A DNA stretch of 34,573 nucleotides from Burkholderiaceae bacterium (GCA_004323695.1 SCRU01000031.1:1-34573); one strand, 5' to 3'; shown: positions 19,553 to 27,915, counted from the stretch's first letter. The notes: generated from the sequence alone by a model not told the origin. Numbers and translations: made by a program.

Positions 19553-21697
19553 TCAGGACTGGTGGGCGGAACCCGAATGCTCGGCGCCATAACCGGGCTG
19601 CGCGGGGCGATCCAGCAGCGCCTTCATCGAGAGCTTGACGCGACCCTTCTCATCCGTCTCCAGCACCTTGACCTTGACGATCTGGCCTTCCTTGAGGTAG
19701 TCGGTCACCTTCTCGACGCGCTCGTTCGCGATCTGGCTGATATGCAGCAGGCCGTCCTTGCCAGGCAGCAAGTTGACCAGCGCGCCGAAATCCAGAATCT
19801 TCGTGATCGGGCCTTCGTAGATCTTGCCGATCTCGACTTCGGCCGTGATCTGCTCGATGCGCCTTTTCGCTTCCTCGGCCTTGGCCGGATCGGTCGAGGC
19901 GATGGTGATGGTGCCGTCTTCGTCGATATTGATCTGCGTGCCGGTCTCTTCCTGCAGGCCGCGGATGACCGCGCCGCCCTTGCCGATCACGTCGCGGATC
20001 TTCTCGGGGTTGATTTTCAGGGTGGTCAGGCGCGGCGCGAAGCTGGAAATCTCGGCCTTGGCTTCGCCCATGGCCTGCTGCATCTTGCCCAGGATGTGCA
20101 TGCGCGCCTCCTTGGCCTGCGCCAGCGCGACCTGCATGATTTCCTTGGTGATGCCCTGGATCTTGATGTCCATCTGCAGCGCCGTGATGCCGTTCGTCGT
20201 GCCGGCCACCTTGAAGTCCATGTCGCCCAGATGATCTTCATCGCCCAGAATGTCGGTCAGCACTGCAAAGCGGTTCTCTTCCTTGATCAGGCCCATGGCA
20301 ATGCCGGCCACGTGCGCCTTGAGCGGCACGCCGGCGTCCATCAGCGACAGGCAGCCGCCGCAGACCGACGCCATGGACGAGGAGCCGTTGGATTCGGTCA
20401 CCTCGCTCACCACACGCATCGTGTAGGGGAATTCGTCCTTGCTCGGCAGCACCGCCACCAGGGCGCGCTTGGCGAGCCGGCCGTGGCCGATTTCGCGGCG
20501 CTTGGGGCTGCCGACGCGGCCGGTCTCGCCGGTCGCGAACGGAGGCATGTTGTAGTGCAGCATGAAGCGGTCCTCGAACTCGCCGGCGAGCGCATCGATG
20601 CGCTGCGCATCACGCTCGGTACCCAGCGTGGTCACGACCAGCGCCTGCGTTTCGCCGCGGGTGAACAGAGCGGAGCCATGGGTGCGCGGCAGCACGCTGG
20701 CGCGGATTTCAATCGGACGCACGGTGCGGGTGTCGCGGCCGTCGATGCGCGGATCGCCGGCCAGGATCTGGCTGCGCACGATCTTGGCCTCGATGTCGAA
20801 CAGCAGGCCGTCCACGGCCACACTGTCGAACTCCACGCCCTCGGCCTTCAGGCCCATCTTGGTCCAGGTGGTTACTTCGCGCGTGGCGTGGGTGCGGGCC
20901 TGCTTGTTGCGAATCTGGTAGGCGGCGGCCAGCTTTTCCTGGGCCAGCGCGGCCACTTTGGCGATCAGCACATCGTCCCTGGCGGGCGCCTTCCAGTCCC
21001 ACACCGGCTTGCCGGCATCGCGCACCAGTTCGTGGATCGCGTTGATGGCAATGCGGCCCTGCTCGTGGCCGAACACCACGGCACCCAGCATGATTTCCTC
21101 GGACAGTTGCTTCGCCTCCGACTCCACCATCAGCACGGCGGCTTCGGTGCCCGCAACCACCAGATCCATCTGCGAATCCTTGCGCTGCGTCTGGCCGGGA
21201 TTGAGCACATACCCGCCGTTGATGTAACCCACGCGGGCCGCGCCGATCGGGCCGCTGAACGGGATGCCGCTGACGGACAGTGCCGCGCTGGTCGCGATCA
21301 TGGCCGCGATGTCGGCATCGACTTCGGGGTTCAGCGAGAGGGTATGGATCACCACCTGCACTTCGTTGAAGAAGCCCTCTGGAAACAACGGGCGGATCGG
21401 GCGGTCGATCAGGCGACTGGTCAGGGTCTCGAACTCGCTGGGTCGGCCTTCACGCTTGAAAAAGCTGCCGGGAATCTTGCCGGCGGCATAGGTCTTCTCG
21501 ATGTAGTCCACGGTCAGCGGGAAAAAGTCCTGCCCCGCCTTGCCCTCGGTCTTGCCCACCACGGTGGCGAGCACCACGGTACCGTCCATGCTGAGCAGCA
21601 CGGCGCCGCTGGCCTGGCGCGCAATTTCGCCGGTCTCCATGGTGACGGTGTGCGCGCCCCACTGGAAGGTCTTGGTCGTTTTGTTGAAGATGGTCAT
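19553..21697 (-). CDS. pnp: Polyribonucleotide nucleotidyltransferase (PNPase)
   Basis: This 714-residue exoribonuclease degrades RNA from the 3' end using phosphate and is a core degradosome enzyme. Two RNase PH domains are visible: residues about 1-215 and 310-540, with catalytic acidic motif [15 protein letters not shown] in the second. A KH domain near 555-615 has [15 protein letters not shown], and an S1 domain near 620-690 has [18 protein letters not shown]. The start ATG 21695-21697 is preceded by AGGAG with 8-bp spacing; an upstream in-frame ATG lacks such a site. It follows rpsO, the classic rpsO-pnp order, and its leader contains a long stem-loop that may be an RNase III target. Confidence 0.98.
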   Translation of the reverse strand: MTIFNKTTKTFQWGAHTVTMETGEIARQASGAVLLSMDGTVVLATVVGKTEGKAGQDFFPLTVDYIEKTYAAGKIPGSFFKREGRPSEFETLTSRLIDRPIRPLFPEGFFNEVQVVIHTLSLNPEVDADIAAMIATSAALSVSGIPFSGPIGAARVGYINGGYVLNPGQTQRKDSQMDLVVAGTEAAVLMVESEAKQLSEEIMLGAVVFGHEQGRIAINAIHELVRDAGKPVWDWKAPARDDVLIAKVAALAQEKLAAAYQIRNKQARTHATREVTTWTKMGLKAEGVEFDSVAVDGLLFDIEAKIVRSQILAGDPRIDGRDTRTVRPIEIRASVLPRTHGSALFTRGETQALVVTTLGTERDAQRIDALAGEFEDRFMLHYNMPPFATGETGRVGSPKRREIGHGRLAKRALVAVLPSKDEFPYTMRVVSEVTESNGSSSMASVCGGCLSLMDAGVPLKAHVAGIAMGLIKEENRFAVLTDILGDEDHLGDMDFKVAGTTNGITALQMDIKIQGITKEIMQVALAQAKEARMHILGKMQQAMGEAKAEISSFAPRLTTLKINPEKIRDVIGKGGAVIRGLQEETGTQINIDEDGTITIASTDPAKAEEAKRRIEQITAEVEIGKIYEGPITKILDFGALVNLLPGKDGLLHISQIANERVEKVTDYLKEGQIVKVKVLETDEKGRVKLSMKALLDRPAQPGYGAEHSGSAHQS

Positions 21698-21771
21698 GTG
21701 GATGGCTCCTGAAGAATCGGGCGCATGAGGCTGCGCCAACGGCCCGGAGTCCGGCGCTCAGAACACGATGC

Positions 21772-21816
21772 CATTCCAGAAAAAATCACGCAGATCACCG
21801 GATTTCTTCTGGAATG
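21772..21816 (-). promoter_or_regulatory. Long stem-loop in the pnp leader, possible RNase III autoregulatory site
   Basis: The arms CATTCCAGAAAAAATC (21772-21787) and GATTTCTTCTGGAATG (21801-21816) are reverse complements at 15 of 16 positions, separated by 13 bases. The structure would form in the pnp mRNA about 75-119 bases before the start codon. In Escherichia coli the pnp leader has a double-stranded region cut by RNase III, after which PNPase represses its own mRNA. The position and length here fit an equivalent device. There is no U-tract on either side, so termination is less likely. Confidence 0.6.
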
Positions 21817-21851
21817 ACACAGCGCGCATTCGTTTTGCCTGGCTCCGAAGT

Positions 21852-21885
21852 AAAAAACGCCTGAGCTAGTGAACTAACTCAGGCG
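21852..21885 (-). terminator. Intrinsic terminator after rpsO
   Basis: On the - strand CGCCTGAGTTAG, loop TTCA and CTAGCTCAGGCG form a 12-bp stem with a single T-G wobble (21858-21885), followed by six T residues (21852-21857). It begins about 20 bases after the rpsO stop. This is a textbook rho-independent terminator and implies that pnp has at least one promoter of its own between here and its start codon. Confidence 0.92.
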
Positions 21886-21904
21886 CTGGCATTCGATGGA
21901 CCGC

Positions 21905-22171
21905 TTATTTGCGCAGACCGAGTTTGCTGATCAGCGCGACGTAACGGTCGTGGTCTTTGGAATTCAGATAGTCAAGCAGCTTGCGCCGGCGGCTCACCAT
22001 GCGCAGCAAACCGCGCCGGCCGTGATGGTCCTTGGCATGCGTCTTGAAGTGCGGCGTGAGTTCGTTGATGCGGGCCGTCAGCAGGGCGACCTGCACTTCG
22101 GGACTGCCCGTGTCGGTGGCGCTGCGCGCGTTGGCCTTGACGACCTCGGCCTTGATGCTGGATGCGATCAT
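21905..22171 (-). CDS. rpsO: 30S ribosomal protein S15
   Basis: This 88-residue protein binds 16S rRNA in the platform of the small subunit. The sequence [49 protein letters not shown] (recognisable core [15 protein letters not shown]) is diagnostic. The start ATG 22169-22171 has AAGGA about 7 bp upstream; an ATG two codons earlier is too close to that site. The gene sits upstream of pnp and ends at a strong terminator. In Escherichia coli S15 represses its own translation through a leader pseudoknot; I could not recognise one by eye here. Confidence 0.98.
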   Translation of the reverse strand: MIASSIKAEVVKANARSATDTGSPEVQVALLTARINELTPHFKTHAKDHHGRRGLLRMVSRRRKLLDYLNSKDHDRYVALISKLGLRK

Positions 22172-22261
22172 TTCCATTTCCTTGTGTTCCGGGATGTTTG
22201 ACTTGCGGTGAACGCTGGAACTGCCCTCACCGTGCGCCTTGCAGCATGCAAAGCCTGTCAA

Positions 22262-23434
22262 TTATAACCGGAGCCAGGTTTTCAGCCGTTCCACCCCCTG
22301 GACCAGGCGGCCCGGCTCGTGCGACGCAAAGCACCAGCGCAGCCAGCCCTGCGCCTCGGGCGCAAAGGCATTGCCGGGCGCCAGCCCCAGGCCGGCCTCG
22401 GTCACGAGCCGTTTGGCTGTCTGCAGCGAGTCGCCATGCCCCTCCAGATTGAAGAAGGCGTACATGCCGCCGCGCGCCGGCGCCACCTGCACACCGGGCA
22501 CCGCCTGCAACAGCGGCACCAGGGTGTCGCGGCAGGCCTTGAGGTGCGACACCACGCGTGGCGTGACCTCCGCCGTGCGCTCCAGCGCCACCACGCCGGC
22601 GCGCTGCGTGAAGACGCTGGCGCAGGAGGTGTTGAACTCGATCAGCTTGCCCATGTGCGGCGTCATGGCCGGCGGCATCACCAGCCAGCCCAGGCGCCAG
22701 CCGGTCATCAGAAAGCTCTTTGAGAAGCTGTGCACCACGACCAGCCGGTCATCCGGCGTGGTCACGTCCAGGAAGCTCGGCGCGGCGCCATTGGCGGTAT
22801 CGCCCGCGTAGTACAGGCGCTCGTACACCTCGTCGGCCAGGATCCAGGTGCCGGTCTTGCGACAGTGATCAACGATCGCGTGCTGCTCGGCGCGCGTCAG
22901 CGTCCAGCCGGTCGGGTTGTTCGGTGCGTTGAGGATCAGCAGTTTCGTCGTCGGCGTGATGGCAGCGAGCAGCGCGCCCAAGTCCAGCGACCAGGCGCCA
23001 CGCTGCGGGCCACTGCGCTCAGGCCGCAGCGGCACGCAGCGCAGCTTCGCTCCCAAAATCCGCGGCTGCGCCGTGAGATTGGGCCAGACCGGCGTCACCG
23101 CCACCACCTCGTCGCCCGCATCGACCAGCGCCTGCATCGCCAGCATCAGCGCATTCACGCCGCCTGAAGTGACGGCAATGCGATCCGCCGCGACCTCGCC
23201 GTGCAGCGCACCCAGGTAGCCGGCAACCGCCTCGCGCAACTCGGGCAGGCCCAGGTTATGCGCGTAAAAGGTCTCGCCGCGCTGGAGCGAATCGATCGCC
23301 GCCTGCCGGATGAAATCCGGCGTGACCTCGTCACTCTCGCCAAACCAGAAGGCCAGTACGTCGCTGCGGCCCATGCCGGCATTGGCGACTTCACGGATTC
23401 TGGATTCTTCGAGGCTCTGGATCGCTTGGCGCAT
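22262..23434 (-). CDS. Pyridoxal phosphate-dependent aminotransferase, class I/II
   Basis: This 390-residue enzyme is a fold-type I aminotransferase. The cofactor lysine is K239 in HSFSKSFLMTGWRLGW, with N171 in NAPNNPTGW, D201 and Y204 in ILADEVYERLYY and the conserved YAHNLGLPELREAV near residue 57. The family transfers amino groups between amino acids and 2-oxoacids in the cytoplasm; aspartate, methionine or aromatic substrates are all possible and cannot be separated by eye. The start is ATG 23432-23434; the frame continues upstream but through low-complexity sequence. It ends 90 bp before the rpsO start and diverges from the small secreted protein. Confidence 0.9.
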   Translation of the reverse strand: MRQAIQSLEESRIREVANAGMGRSDVLAFWFGESDEVTPDFIRQAAIDSLQRGETFYAHNLGLPELREAVAGYLGALHGEVAADRIAVTSGGVNALMLAMQALVDAGDEVVAVTPVWPNLTAQPRILGAKLRCVPLRPERSGPQRGAWSLDLGALLAAITPTTKLLILNAPNNPTGWTLTRAEQHAIVDHCRKTGTWILADEVYERLYYAGDTANGAAPSFLDVTTPDDRLVVVHSFSKSFLMTGWRLGWLVMPPAMTPHMGKLIEFNTSCASVFTQRAGVVALERTAEVTPRVVSHLKACRDTLVPLLQAVPGVQVAPARGGMYAFFNLEGHGDSLQTAKRLVTEAGLGLAPGNAFAPEAQGWLRWCFASHEPGRLVQGVERLKTWLRL

Positions 23435-23506
23435 GGTGGAGTGATCGGTGTCAGTGCAATGGCAGGCGCCTATTGTCGCCGACCGACCGCGGCGCTGCGG
23501 CGGTCG

Positions 23507-23528
23507 CGCAGCCGCTATGATGGCTGCG
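23507..23528 (+). promoter_or_regulatory. Palindrome around a candidate -10 box upstream of the small secreted protein
   Basis: CGCAGCC and GGCTGCG (7-bp perfect inverted arms) flank the sequence GCTATGAT, in which TATGAT at 23516-23521 resembles a sigma-70 -10 box. The start codon of the small secreted protein is 38 bases downstream. No good -35 box lies at the right distance, so this may be an activator- or repressor-controlled promoter, or chance in GC-rich DNA. Confidence 0.3.
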
Positions 23529-23558
23529 ACGGCAGCATCCACGCCAAAGGGAGAAAAC

Positions 23559-23828
23559 ATGCACCTCAGGATTTCACGCATTTACCGCGCGGGCAGCGGC
23601 ATCGCGCTGCTGTGCGCGGCCGCACTGCTTTGCATGGGCGCCGACGCCACCGAGGCCAAGGCAAAAAAGAGCAAGCAGCACGCCGCGCAGTCGGCCAAGG
23701 GCAAGAATGCGGGGCGGGTCAAATTTGAAAAGGGTAACGGCGAAACCCGCGCCGAGCGCGACCGGCGCCTGCAGCGCGAGTGCCGGGGCCTGCCGAACGC
23801 GGGCGCCTGCCTGGGCTACGGCTCGTAG
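23559..23828 (+). CDS. Small secreted basic protein, unknown function
   Basis: I do not recognise a characterised family. The 89-residue product has a Sec-type signal peptide: a basic N-terminus (MHLRISRIYR), a hydrophobic stretch at about 14-27 and a likely cleavage site A28-D29-A30. The mature part of about 59 residues is lysine- and arginine-rich (TEAKAKKSKQHAAQSAKGK) and ends with RLQRECRGLPNAGACLGYGS, which contains two cysteines that could form a disulfide. AAGGGAG about 6 bp before ATG 23559 fixes the start. The signal peptide has no lipobox. Similar short periplasmic proteins ending in NAGACLGYG seem to recur in Burkholderiales, but this is from memory. Confidence 0.7.
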   Translation: MHLRISRIYRAGSGIALLCAAALLCMGADATEAKAKKSKQHAAQSAKGKNAGRVKFEKGNGETRAERDRRLQRECRGLPNAGACLGYGS

Positions 23829-23886
23829 CCAGGCGCCCCGGGCGCGGCTGAGTCGCAGGCAGGGGCCGCGCCATGTGGCACCCGTA

Positions 23887-25170
23887 TCAGGAGGGACGTA
23901 CCATCCGGCACGTCGTGGGCTGCTCGGCCTGGGCCGCGCTGATCCGGCGGATCACGCGAAAACCGTAGCCCGAACCTTCCTCGTCAAACGTCACACCAGG
24001 CGTGCCCTGGCGCTCCATCACGCCCACCACGAGCGGCTGCTGGAACTGGTGATCGGCTGCGCGCATCGTGCCGGTCTGCCCCGCCACCGTCGCGCCCGCG
24101 TGCTCCAGCTGGCCGGCCACCGCAACGGCATCGGTCGTGCCCGCGCGGGCCATGGACTGCGCCAGCGCCTGCATCATCAGTTGCATGCGCAGTTGCACAT
24201 ATTCGTCCGCCGGCTTCGGAAAGCGGTACAGGAACGCCCGGTAGAACGCCTCGCTGGCTCTGCCGGGCACGTTCGGCATCCATTCGGCCACGGCAACCAC
24301 CTTGCCGACACCGGCTTGCCCGATGGCCGCCGGCGCGCCCAGCGCGTTGCCGTAGAAGGTGTAGAACTTGCCGCTGTAGCCCGCCTCCCGGGCAGCCTTG
24401 ACCAGCAGCGTCAGATCGTTGCCCCAGTTGCCGGTGATGACGGCCTGCGCGCCGCTGGCCTTGATCTTGCTGGCGTACGGCAGGAAGTCCTTGATGCGCC
24501 CCATCGGATGCAACTCGTCGCCCACGATCTGTACATCGGGGCGCTGCACGCCGAGCTGACGGCGCGCCTCGCGCAGCACGGCCTGGCCAAAACTGTAGTC
24601 CTGGCCGATCAGGTAAACCCGCTGCAGCGCCTTGTCGCCCTTGATGACCTGCATCAACGCGGCCATGCGCATGTCGGCATGGGCATCAAAGCGAAAGTGC
24701 CAGAAGCTGCAGTTTTCATTCGTCAGGATCGGATCGACCGCCGCGTAGTTCAGAAAAATCACCCGCTTGTCCGGCTCGCGCTCGTTGTGCCTGTTGATCG
24801 CGTCGATCAGCGCGGCAGCCACGGCTGATGAGTTGCCCTGCAACACGATGCGCACGCCGTCGTCGATCGCCGCGCGAAAGGCCGACAGCGCGTCCTCGAC
24901 CTGACCACGACTGTCGTAGCGGACCAGCTGCAGCGGCCGATGCCCGCCCGCGCCGGCCGGAAGCCGCACCCCGCCGTGCGCGTTCACCCGCTCCACGGCC
25001 CATAGCAGGTTGCGGTATACCGCCTCCCCGGCGTTCGCAAACGGCCCGCTCAGACCTTCGATCATCGCGAGCTGAATCGAGTCGCCCTGCGGCGCGCGGG
25101 CGAAGGCCGCGGCCGGCGCAGATAGCGCCACCGTGAGAGAATTCAAGAGTCGGCGGCGCGAAATATTCAT
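23887..25170 (-). CDS. Branched-chain amino acid-type ABC transporter substrate-binding protein (Peripla_BP_6)
   Basis: This 427-residue protein is a type I periplasmic binding protein of the LivJ/Peripla_BP_6 kind. The N-terminus MNISRRRLLNSLTVALSA has a twin-arginine pattern and a hydrophobic segment, with cleavage likely after AAAFA, so export may be by Tat rather than Sec. Family features are IEGLSGPFANAGEAVYRNLLWAVERVNAHGGV (core LSGPFANAG), YLIGQDYSFGQ and the late GNWGNDL. No permease or ATPase gene is near, so it is an orphan ligand receptor in this window. The ligand cannot be deduced. ATG 25168-25170 is chosen to begin at the signal peptide; no strong ribosome-binding site is visible. 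Confidence 0.85.
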   Translation of the reverse strand: MNISRRRLLNSLTVALSAPAAAFARAPQGDSIQLAMIEGLSGPFANAGEAVYRNLLWAVERVNAHGGVRLPAGAGGHRPLQLVRYDSRGQVEDALSAFRAAIDDGVRIVLQGNSSAVAAALIDAINRHNEREPDKRVIFLNYAAVDPILTNENCSFWHFRFDAHADMRMAALMQVIKGDKALQRVYLIGQDYSFGQAVLREARRQLGVQRPDVQIVGDELHPMGRIKDFLPYASKIKASGAQAVITGNWGNDLTLLVKAAREAGYSGKFYTFYGNALGAPAAIGQAGVGKVVAVAEWMPNVPGRASEAFYRAFLYRFPKPADEYVQLRMQLMMQALAQSMARAGTTDAVAVAGQLEHAGATVAGQTGTMRAADHQFQQPLVVGVMERQGTPGVTFDEEGSGYGFRVIRRISAAQAEQPTTCRMVRPS

Positions 25171-25182
25171 CGGGGAATTTGC

Positions 25183-25211
25183 CTTGAAAACAGACGCACC
25201 GCACACAGATT
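25183..25211 (+). promoter_or_regulatory. Candidate sigma-32 heat-shock promoter for the third Hsp20 gene
   Basis: CTTGAAA at 25183-25189 is a perfect match to the heat-shock sigma -35 consensus. At 14-bp spacing, CACAGATT (25204-25211) is only a weak match to CCCCATTT. The predicted start of transcription would be about 45-50 bases before the Hsp20 start codon. Support is moderate because the -10 box is poor. Confidence 0.35.
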
Positions 25212-25265
25212 CGTTGCATGCGGCGATCGATGTTGAAAGCCGCGCAGTGTACAAGGAGTTCCACC

Positions 25266-25637
25266 ATGTTTTTTACCCCTGTCGCCCCCGCAGTTTTGCG
25301 TCGCAGCGTCTATTCCCCCGCCCTCGAGCGCTTCCTCGGCGACCTGCAGCTCACCGCCCGCCAGAGCGGCTGCACGGTCGAGCAGGACGACAAGACCGTC
25401 ACCATGAGCTTTGACCTGCCCGGCATCGCCAAGGAGCAGCTGTCCATCGGCATCGAAGGCAACATTGTGCGCATCGAGAGCCTGGAGGGCGCACCGCGCC
25501 GCTACAAGGCCGCGTACGAGCTGCCGCAGGATATCGACGTGGCCGGCAGCGACGCCAGGCTGGAGAACGGCGTGCTGACGCTCAAGCTGGTCAAGCAGGT
25601 GCCGGCGAGCAAGGTCACGCCGCTCGCCATCAACTGA
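25266..25637 (+). CDS. Small heat-shock protein, Hsp20/alpha-crystallin family (short form)
   Basis: This 123-residue ATP-independent chaperone has a short N-terminal arm (MFFTPVAPAVLRRSVYSP) and an alpha-crystallin domain from about residue 35 to 115, with DLPGIAKEQLSIGIEGNIVRIE and the family signature ARLENGVLTLKLVK. A C-terminal LAI tripeptide resembles the oligomer-docking I-x-I motif. AAGGAG 8 bp before ATG 25266 fixes the start. It lies divergent from the ABC-type binding protein and converges on tsaD. Confidence 0.93.
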   Translation: MFFTPVAPAVLRRSVYSPALERFLGDLQLTARQSGCTVEQDDKTVTMSFDLPGIAKEQLSIGIEGNIVRIESLEGAPRRYKAAYELPQDIDVAGSDARLENGVLTLKLVKQVPASKVTPLAIN

Positions 25638-25673
25638 GCTGGTGCCTCGGCGTTTCGTCGCTCCCGAGACTTC

Positions 25674-25746
25674 GTCATGCCCGCGCAGGCGGGAATCCAC
25701 GGCAGCGCGCCGGCGCCGTCTGGGTTCCCGCTTGTGCGGGAATGAC
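25674..25746. repeat. Two inverted dRS3-like palindromes between Hsp20 and tsaD
   Basis: ATGCCC-N8-GGGAAT at 25677-25696 and GTTCCC-N8-GGGAAT at 25724-25743 each match the neisserial dRS3 consensus ATTCCC-N8-GGGAAT except for one base. The wider 26-base blocks (25674-25699 and 25721-25746) are reverse complements of one another at 22 of 26 positions. They lie in the convergent gap between an Hsp20 gene and tsaD. They may be small mobile-repeat relics and, as a large hairpin, may also serve as a two-way transcription block. Confidence 0.7.
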
Positions 25747-25812
25747 AGATGGGGCGCGGGAATGGCGGCACGGCGCCACTTGCACTTGTACTGCAGGGCT
25801 GCCCGCTGATTT

Positions 25813-26865
25813 TCATGAACCTCCACTCAAGGCATCCAGCGGCCAGCGCGGTTTCACGTCGAACGCATAGACGCGGCTTGCCGCCTGCACGCCGGCTGCA
25901 AGCCGCATCGCGCCGGCCAGCGCAATCATGGCGCCGTTGTCGGTGCACAAATGAAGCTCCGGGTAGTGCACACGCGCGCCCTTTGCCGAGCACGCCGCAT
26001 TCAGCCGCAGCCGCAAGCTGCGGTTGGCCCCGACGCCGCCCGCCACCACGAGCCGCTTCAAGCCCGTCTCGCGCAGCGCCGCCAGCGACTTCTTTACCAG
26101 CACCTCCACGATCGCCGCCTCGGTGGATGCGGCCAGATCGGCCTTGCGCGACTCCAACTCGGGACCCAGCTTCTTGGCCTGCACCAGCACCGCCGTTTTG
26201 AGTCCCGCAAACGAAAAGTCGAGGTTGCCGCTGTGCAGCAGCGGACGCGGCAACTTGAACGCGCCCGCATCGCCCTGCTGCGCCAGCCTGGACAGCGCCG
26301 GCCCGCCCGGATAAGCCAGACCCAACAGCTTGGCCGACTTGTCGAAGGCCTCGCCCGCGGCGTCGTCGATGGACTCGCCCAGCAGTTCGTAGCGCCCGAC
26401 GCCATCGACCCGCATCAGCTGCGTGTGGCCGCCCGATACCAGCAGCGCGACGAACGGAAACTGCGGCGGATCCGCGCTCAGGAACGGCGACAGCAAATGC
26501 CCCTCCAGGTGATGCACGCCCAGCACCGGTTTTCCAAGCGCCGCGCCGAGCGCGCAAGCCACGCCCGCGCCAACCAGCAGCGCGCCGGCCAGCCCGGGAC
26601 CGCGCGTGTAGGCCACGACATCGACCTCGTTGAGCGCGCGGCCGGACTCATCGACCACCTGTTGTGTCAGTGGCAGCACGCGGCGGATATGGTCGCGACT
26701 CGCAAGCTCGGGCACCACACCGCCATACGCCTGGTGCATCGCGATCTGGCTGTGCAGCGCGTGCGCGCAAAGCACGGGGACGCCGGTACCGTGCGACTCG
26801 ACCAGGGCCACGCCGGTCTCGTCGCACGAGGATTCGATACCGAGCACCAACAGATTTGTCTTCAC
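25813..26865 (-). CDS. tsaD: tRNA N6-threonylcarbamoyladenosine synthase subunit TsaD
   Basis: This 350-residue protein is the catalytic subunit of the TsaBDE complex, which transfers threonylcarbamoyl to A37 of tRNAs that read ANN codons. Its ASKHA-fold motifs are [10 protein letters not shown] near the start, the iron-binding pair H119-x3-H123 in [26 protein letters not shown] and CTDNGAMIA near the end. The start is a GTG (26863-26865); nearby TTG and GTG codons just inside are alternatives. It is 42 bp downstream of a Hsp20 gene on the same strand, so it may be read from the heat-shock promoter. No Shine-Dalgarno sequence is obvious. Confidence 0.96.
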   Translation of the reverse strand: MKTNLLVLGIESSCDETGVALVESHGTGVPVLCAHALHSQIAMHQAYGGVVPELASRDHIRRVLPLTQQVVDESGRALNEVDVVAYTRGPGLAGALLVGAGVACALGAALGKPVLGVHHLEGHLLSPFLSADPPQFPFVALLVSGGHTQLMRVDGVGRYELLGESIDDAAGEAFDKSAKLLGLAYPGGPALSRLAQQGDAGAFKLPRPLLHSGNLDFSFAGLKTAVLVQAKKLGPELESRKADLAASTEAAIVEVLVKKSLAALRETGLKRLVVAGGVGANRSLRLRLNAACSAKGARVHYPELHLCTDNGAMIALAGAMRLAAGVQAASRVYAFDVKPRWPLDALSGGS

Positions 26866-26907
26866 AGAGCCGAGTTTAGATGCGAGTGCCCGGCCCTCCC
26901 GTTCACA

Positions 26908-27318
26908 TCAACTCACCGCGACCGCGATCCGCCTCGACTGGGCATGCGCCGCCTTCGGAATATGCAAGGTCAACACGCCCTGCCTGAGTTCGGCGGAGAC
27001 CTTGTCGGCGTCGAGCTCCTTACTCAGCGTGAATACGCGCCGATAGCGCGACGCGTCGACGTCCGCATAGCTTGCCTCCATGCCTTGGGGCAGATCGAGG
27101 CTCACGTCGCCTTCGATGGTCAGGGCGTCAGCCTCGATATGCAGGTTCAGCGTATCCCTGGTCACGCCCGGCATGTCGGCATACAGCGTGATGCCATCGC
27201 GGTTTTCGACCACGTCCACTGCCGGCATCAGCGTGGCGCCGTCGCGCTGCGCGGCGCCCTGACCACCTTGGGGATCGGCCGCAGCGTTACCCTTCTTGAT
27301 TGCTGGTTCGTTGCTCAT
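26908..27318 (-). CDS. Small heat-shock protein, Hsp20/alpha-crystallin family (second gene of operon)
   Basis: This 136-residue chaperone has a hydrophilic, alanine/glycine-rich N-terminus (MSNEPAIKKGNAAADPQGGQ as beginning) instead of the usual hydrophobic arm. The alpha-crystallin domain runs from about residue 33 to 128, with YADMPGVTRDTLNLHIE and AELRQGVLTLHIPKA; the tail ends in RRIAVAVS, providing an I-x-V motif. AAGGAG 8 bp before the ATG supports the start. It lies 33 bp after the first Hsp20 gene and probably shares its promoter. The proteins may form mixed oligomers. Confidence 0.94.
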   Translation of the reverse strand: MSNEPAIKKGNAAADPQGGQGAAQRDGATLMPAVDVVENRDGITLYADMPGVTRDTLNLHIEADALTIEGDVSLDLPQGMEASYADVDASRYRRVFTLSKELDADKVSAELRQGVLTLHIPKAAHAQSRRIAVAVS

Positions 27319-27351
27319 GATTCAATCTCCTTGAAAGTTGGCGTGTCGTCA

Positions 27352-27810
27352 TCAGGCATTGACCGAGATGCGGCGCGGCCGCGCCGATTCCTTGCGCTTG
27401 ACGCTGACATGCAGCACGCCATTCTTGTAATCAGCCGAGACCGCATCGGCATCGACATCGTCGGGCAGGCTGATGGCCCGGCTGAATGAGCCGGCAAAGC
27501 GCTCGTTGATGTACACCGTGGCTCCATCGCCCGCTTTCTGCTCGCCGCCGTCCTGCGGCAGGCCGGTCTCGCGCCGCCCGGCCACGGTCAAAAGGCCACG
27601 CTCCAGATTCACGTCGATCGAAGCCGGATCAATGCCCGGCGCAAACGCGAACAACTCGACCGACTGCGGCGTCGTGCCGACATTCAGGGCCGGAAATCCG
27701 CTGTGACCATACCCGCGGATACTGGGTGAAAGCTCGAACGCGCTTTGCATGTCACGCTGCAAGCGGTCCAGCTCGGCGAATACGTTACGCGAAAAGAGTG
27801 ATCCATACAT
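27352..27810 (-). CDS. Small heat-shock protein, Hsp20/alpha-crystallin family (first gene of operon)
   Basis: This 152-residue small heat-shock protein has the standard N-terminal arm (MYGSLFSRNVFAELDRLQRD) and an alpha-crystallin domain at about 45-145 with ELFAFAPGIDPASIDVNLERG (core FAPGIDPASIDV) and ADYKNGVLHVSVKRK. The C-terminal RRISVNA holds an I-x-V motif. ATG 27808-27810 follows GGAGG by 9 bp; the frame open upstream was rejected because it lacks such a site. A heat-shock sigma promoter candidate lies about 80-105 bp upstream. It is the first of two tandem Hsp20 genes followed by tsaD. Confidence 0.95.
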   Translation of the reverse strand: MYGSLFSRNVFAELDRLQRDMQSAFELSPSIRGYGHSGFPALNVGTTPQSVELFAFAPGIDPASIDVNLERGLLTVAGRRETGLPQDGGEQKAGDGATVYINERFAGSFSRAISLPDDVDADAVSADYKNGVLHVSVKRKESARPRRISVNA

Positions 27811-27887
27811 GGCAGAAGCCCTCCATTCAAAAGTTGCCTTGAACCGGGCACCTCCAGCGAACGCCACCGGCGCGCCCGGCGTCAGGG

Positions 27888-27915
27888 ACTTGAGGGCGGG
27901 CCACGCGGTTTCAAG
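27888..27915 (-). promoter_or_regulatory. Candidate sigma-32 promoter for the tandem Hsp20 genes
   Basis: On the - strand CTTGAAA (27909-27915) matches the heat-shock -35 consensus exactly, and after 13 bases CCTCAAGT (27888-27895) matches 5 of 8 positions of CCCCATTT. Transcription would begin about 70 bases before the Hsp20 start codon. The rest of the 189-bp gap to the nitrate transporter gene shows no other signal that I can support. Confidence 0.45.

Noticed and set aside
23829-23886. GC-rich palindromic sequence GGCGCCCCGGGCGCGG between the small secreted protein and the binding-protein gene as a terminator.
   Set aside because: The possible stem is short, with a very small loop and no T-tract on either strand.
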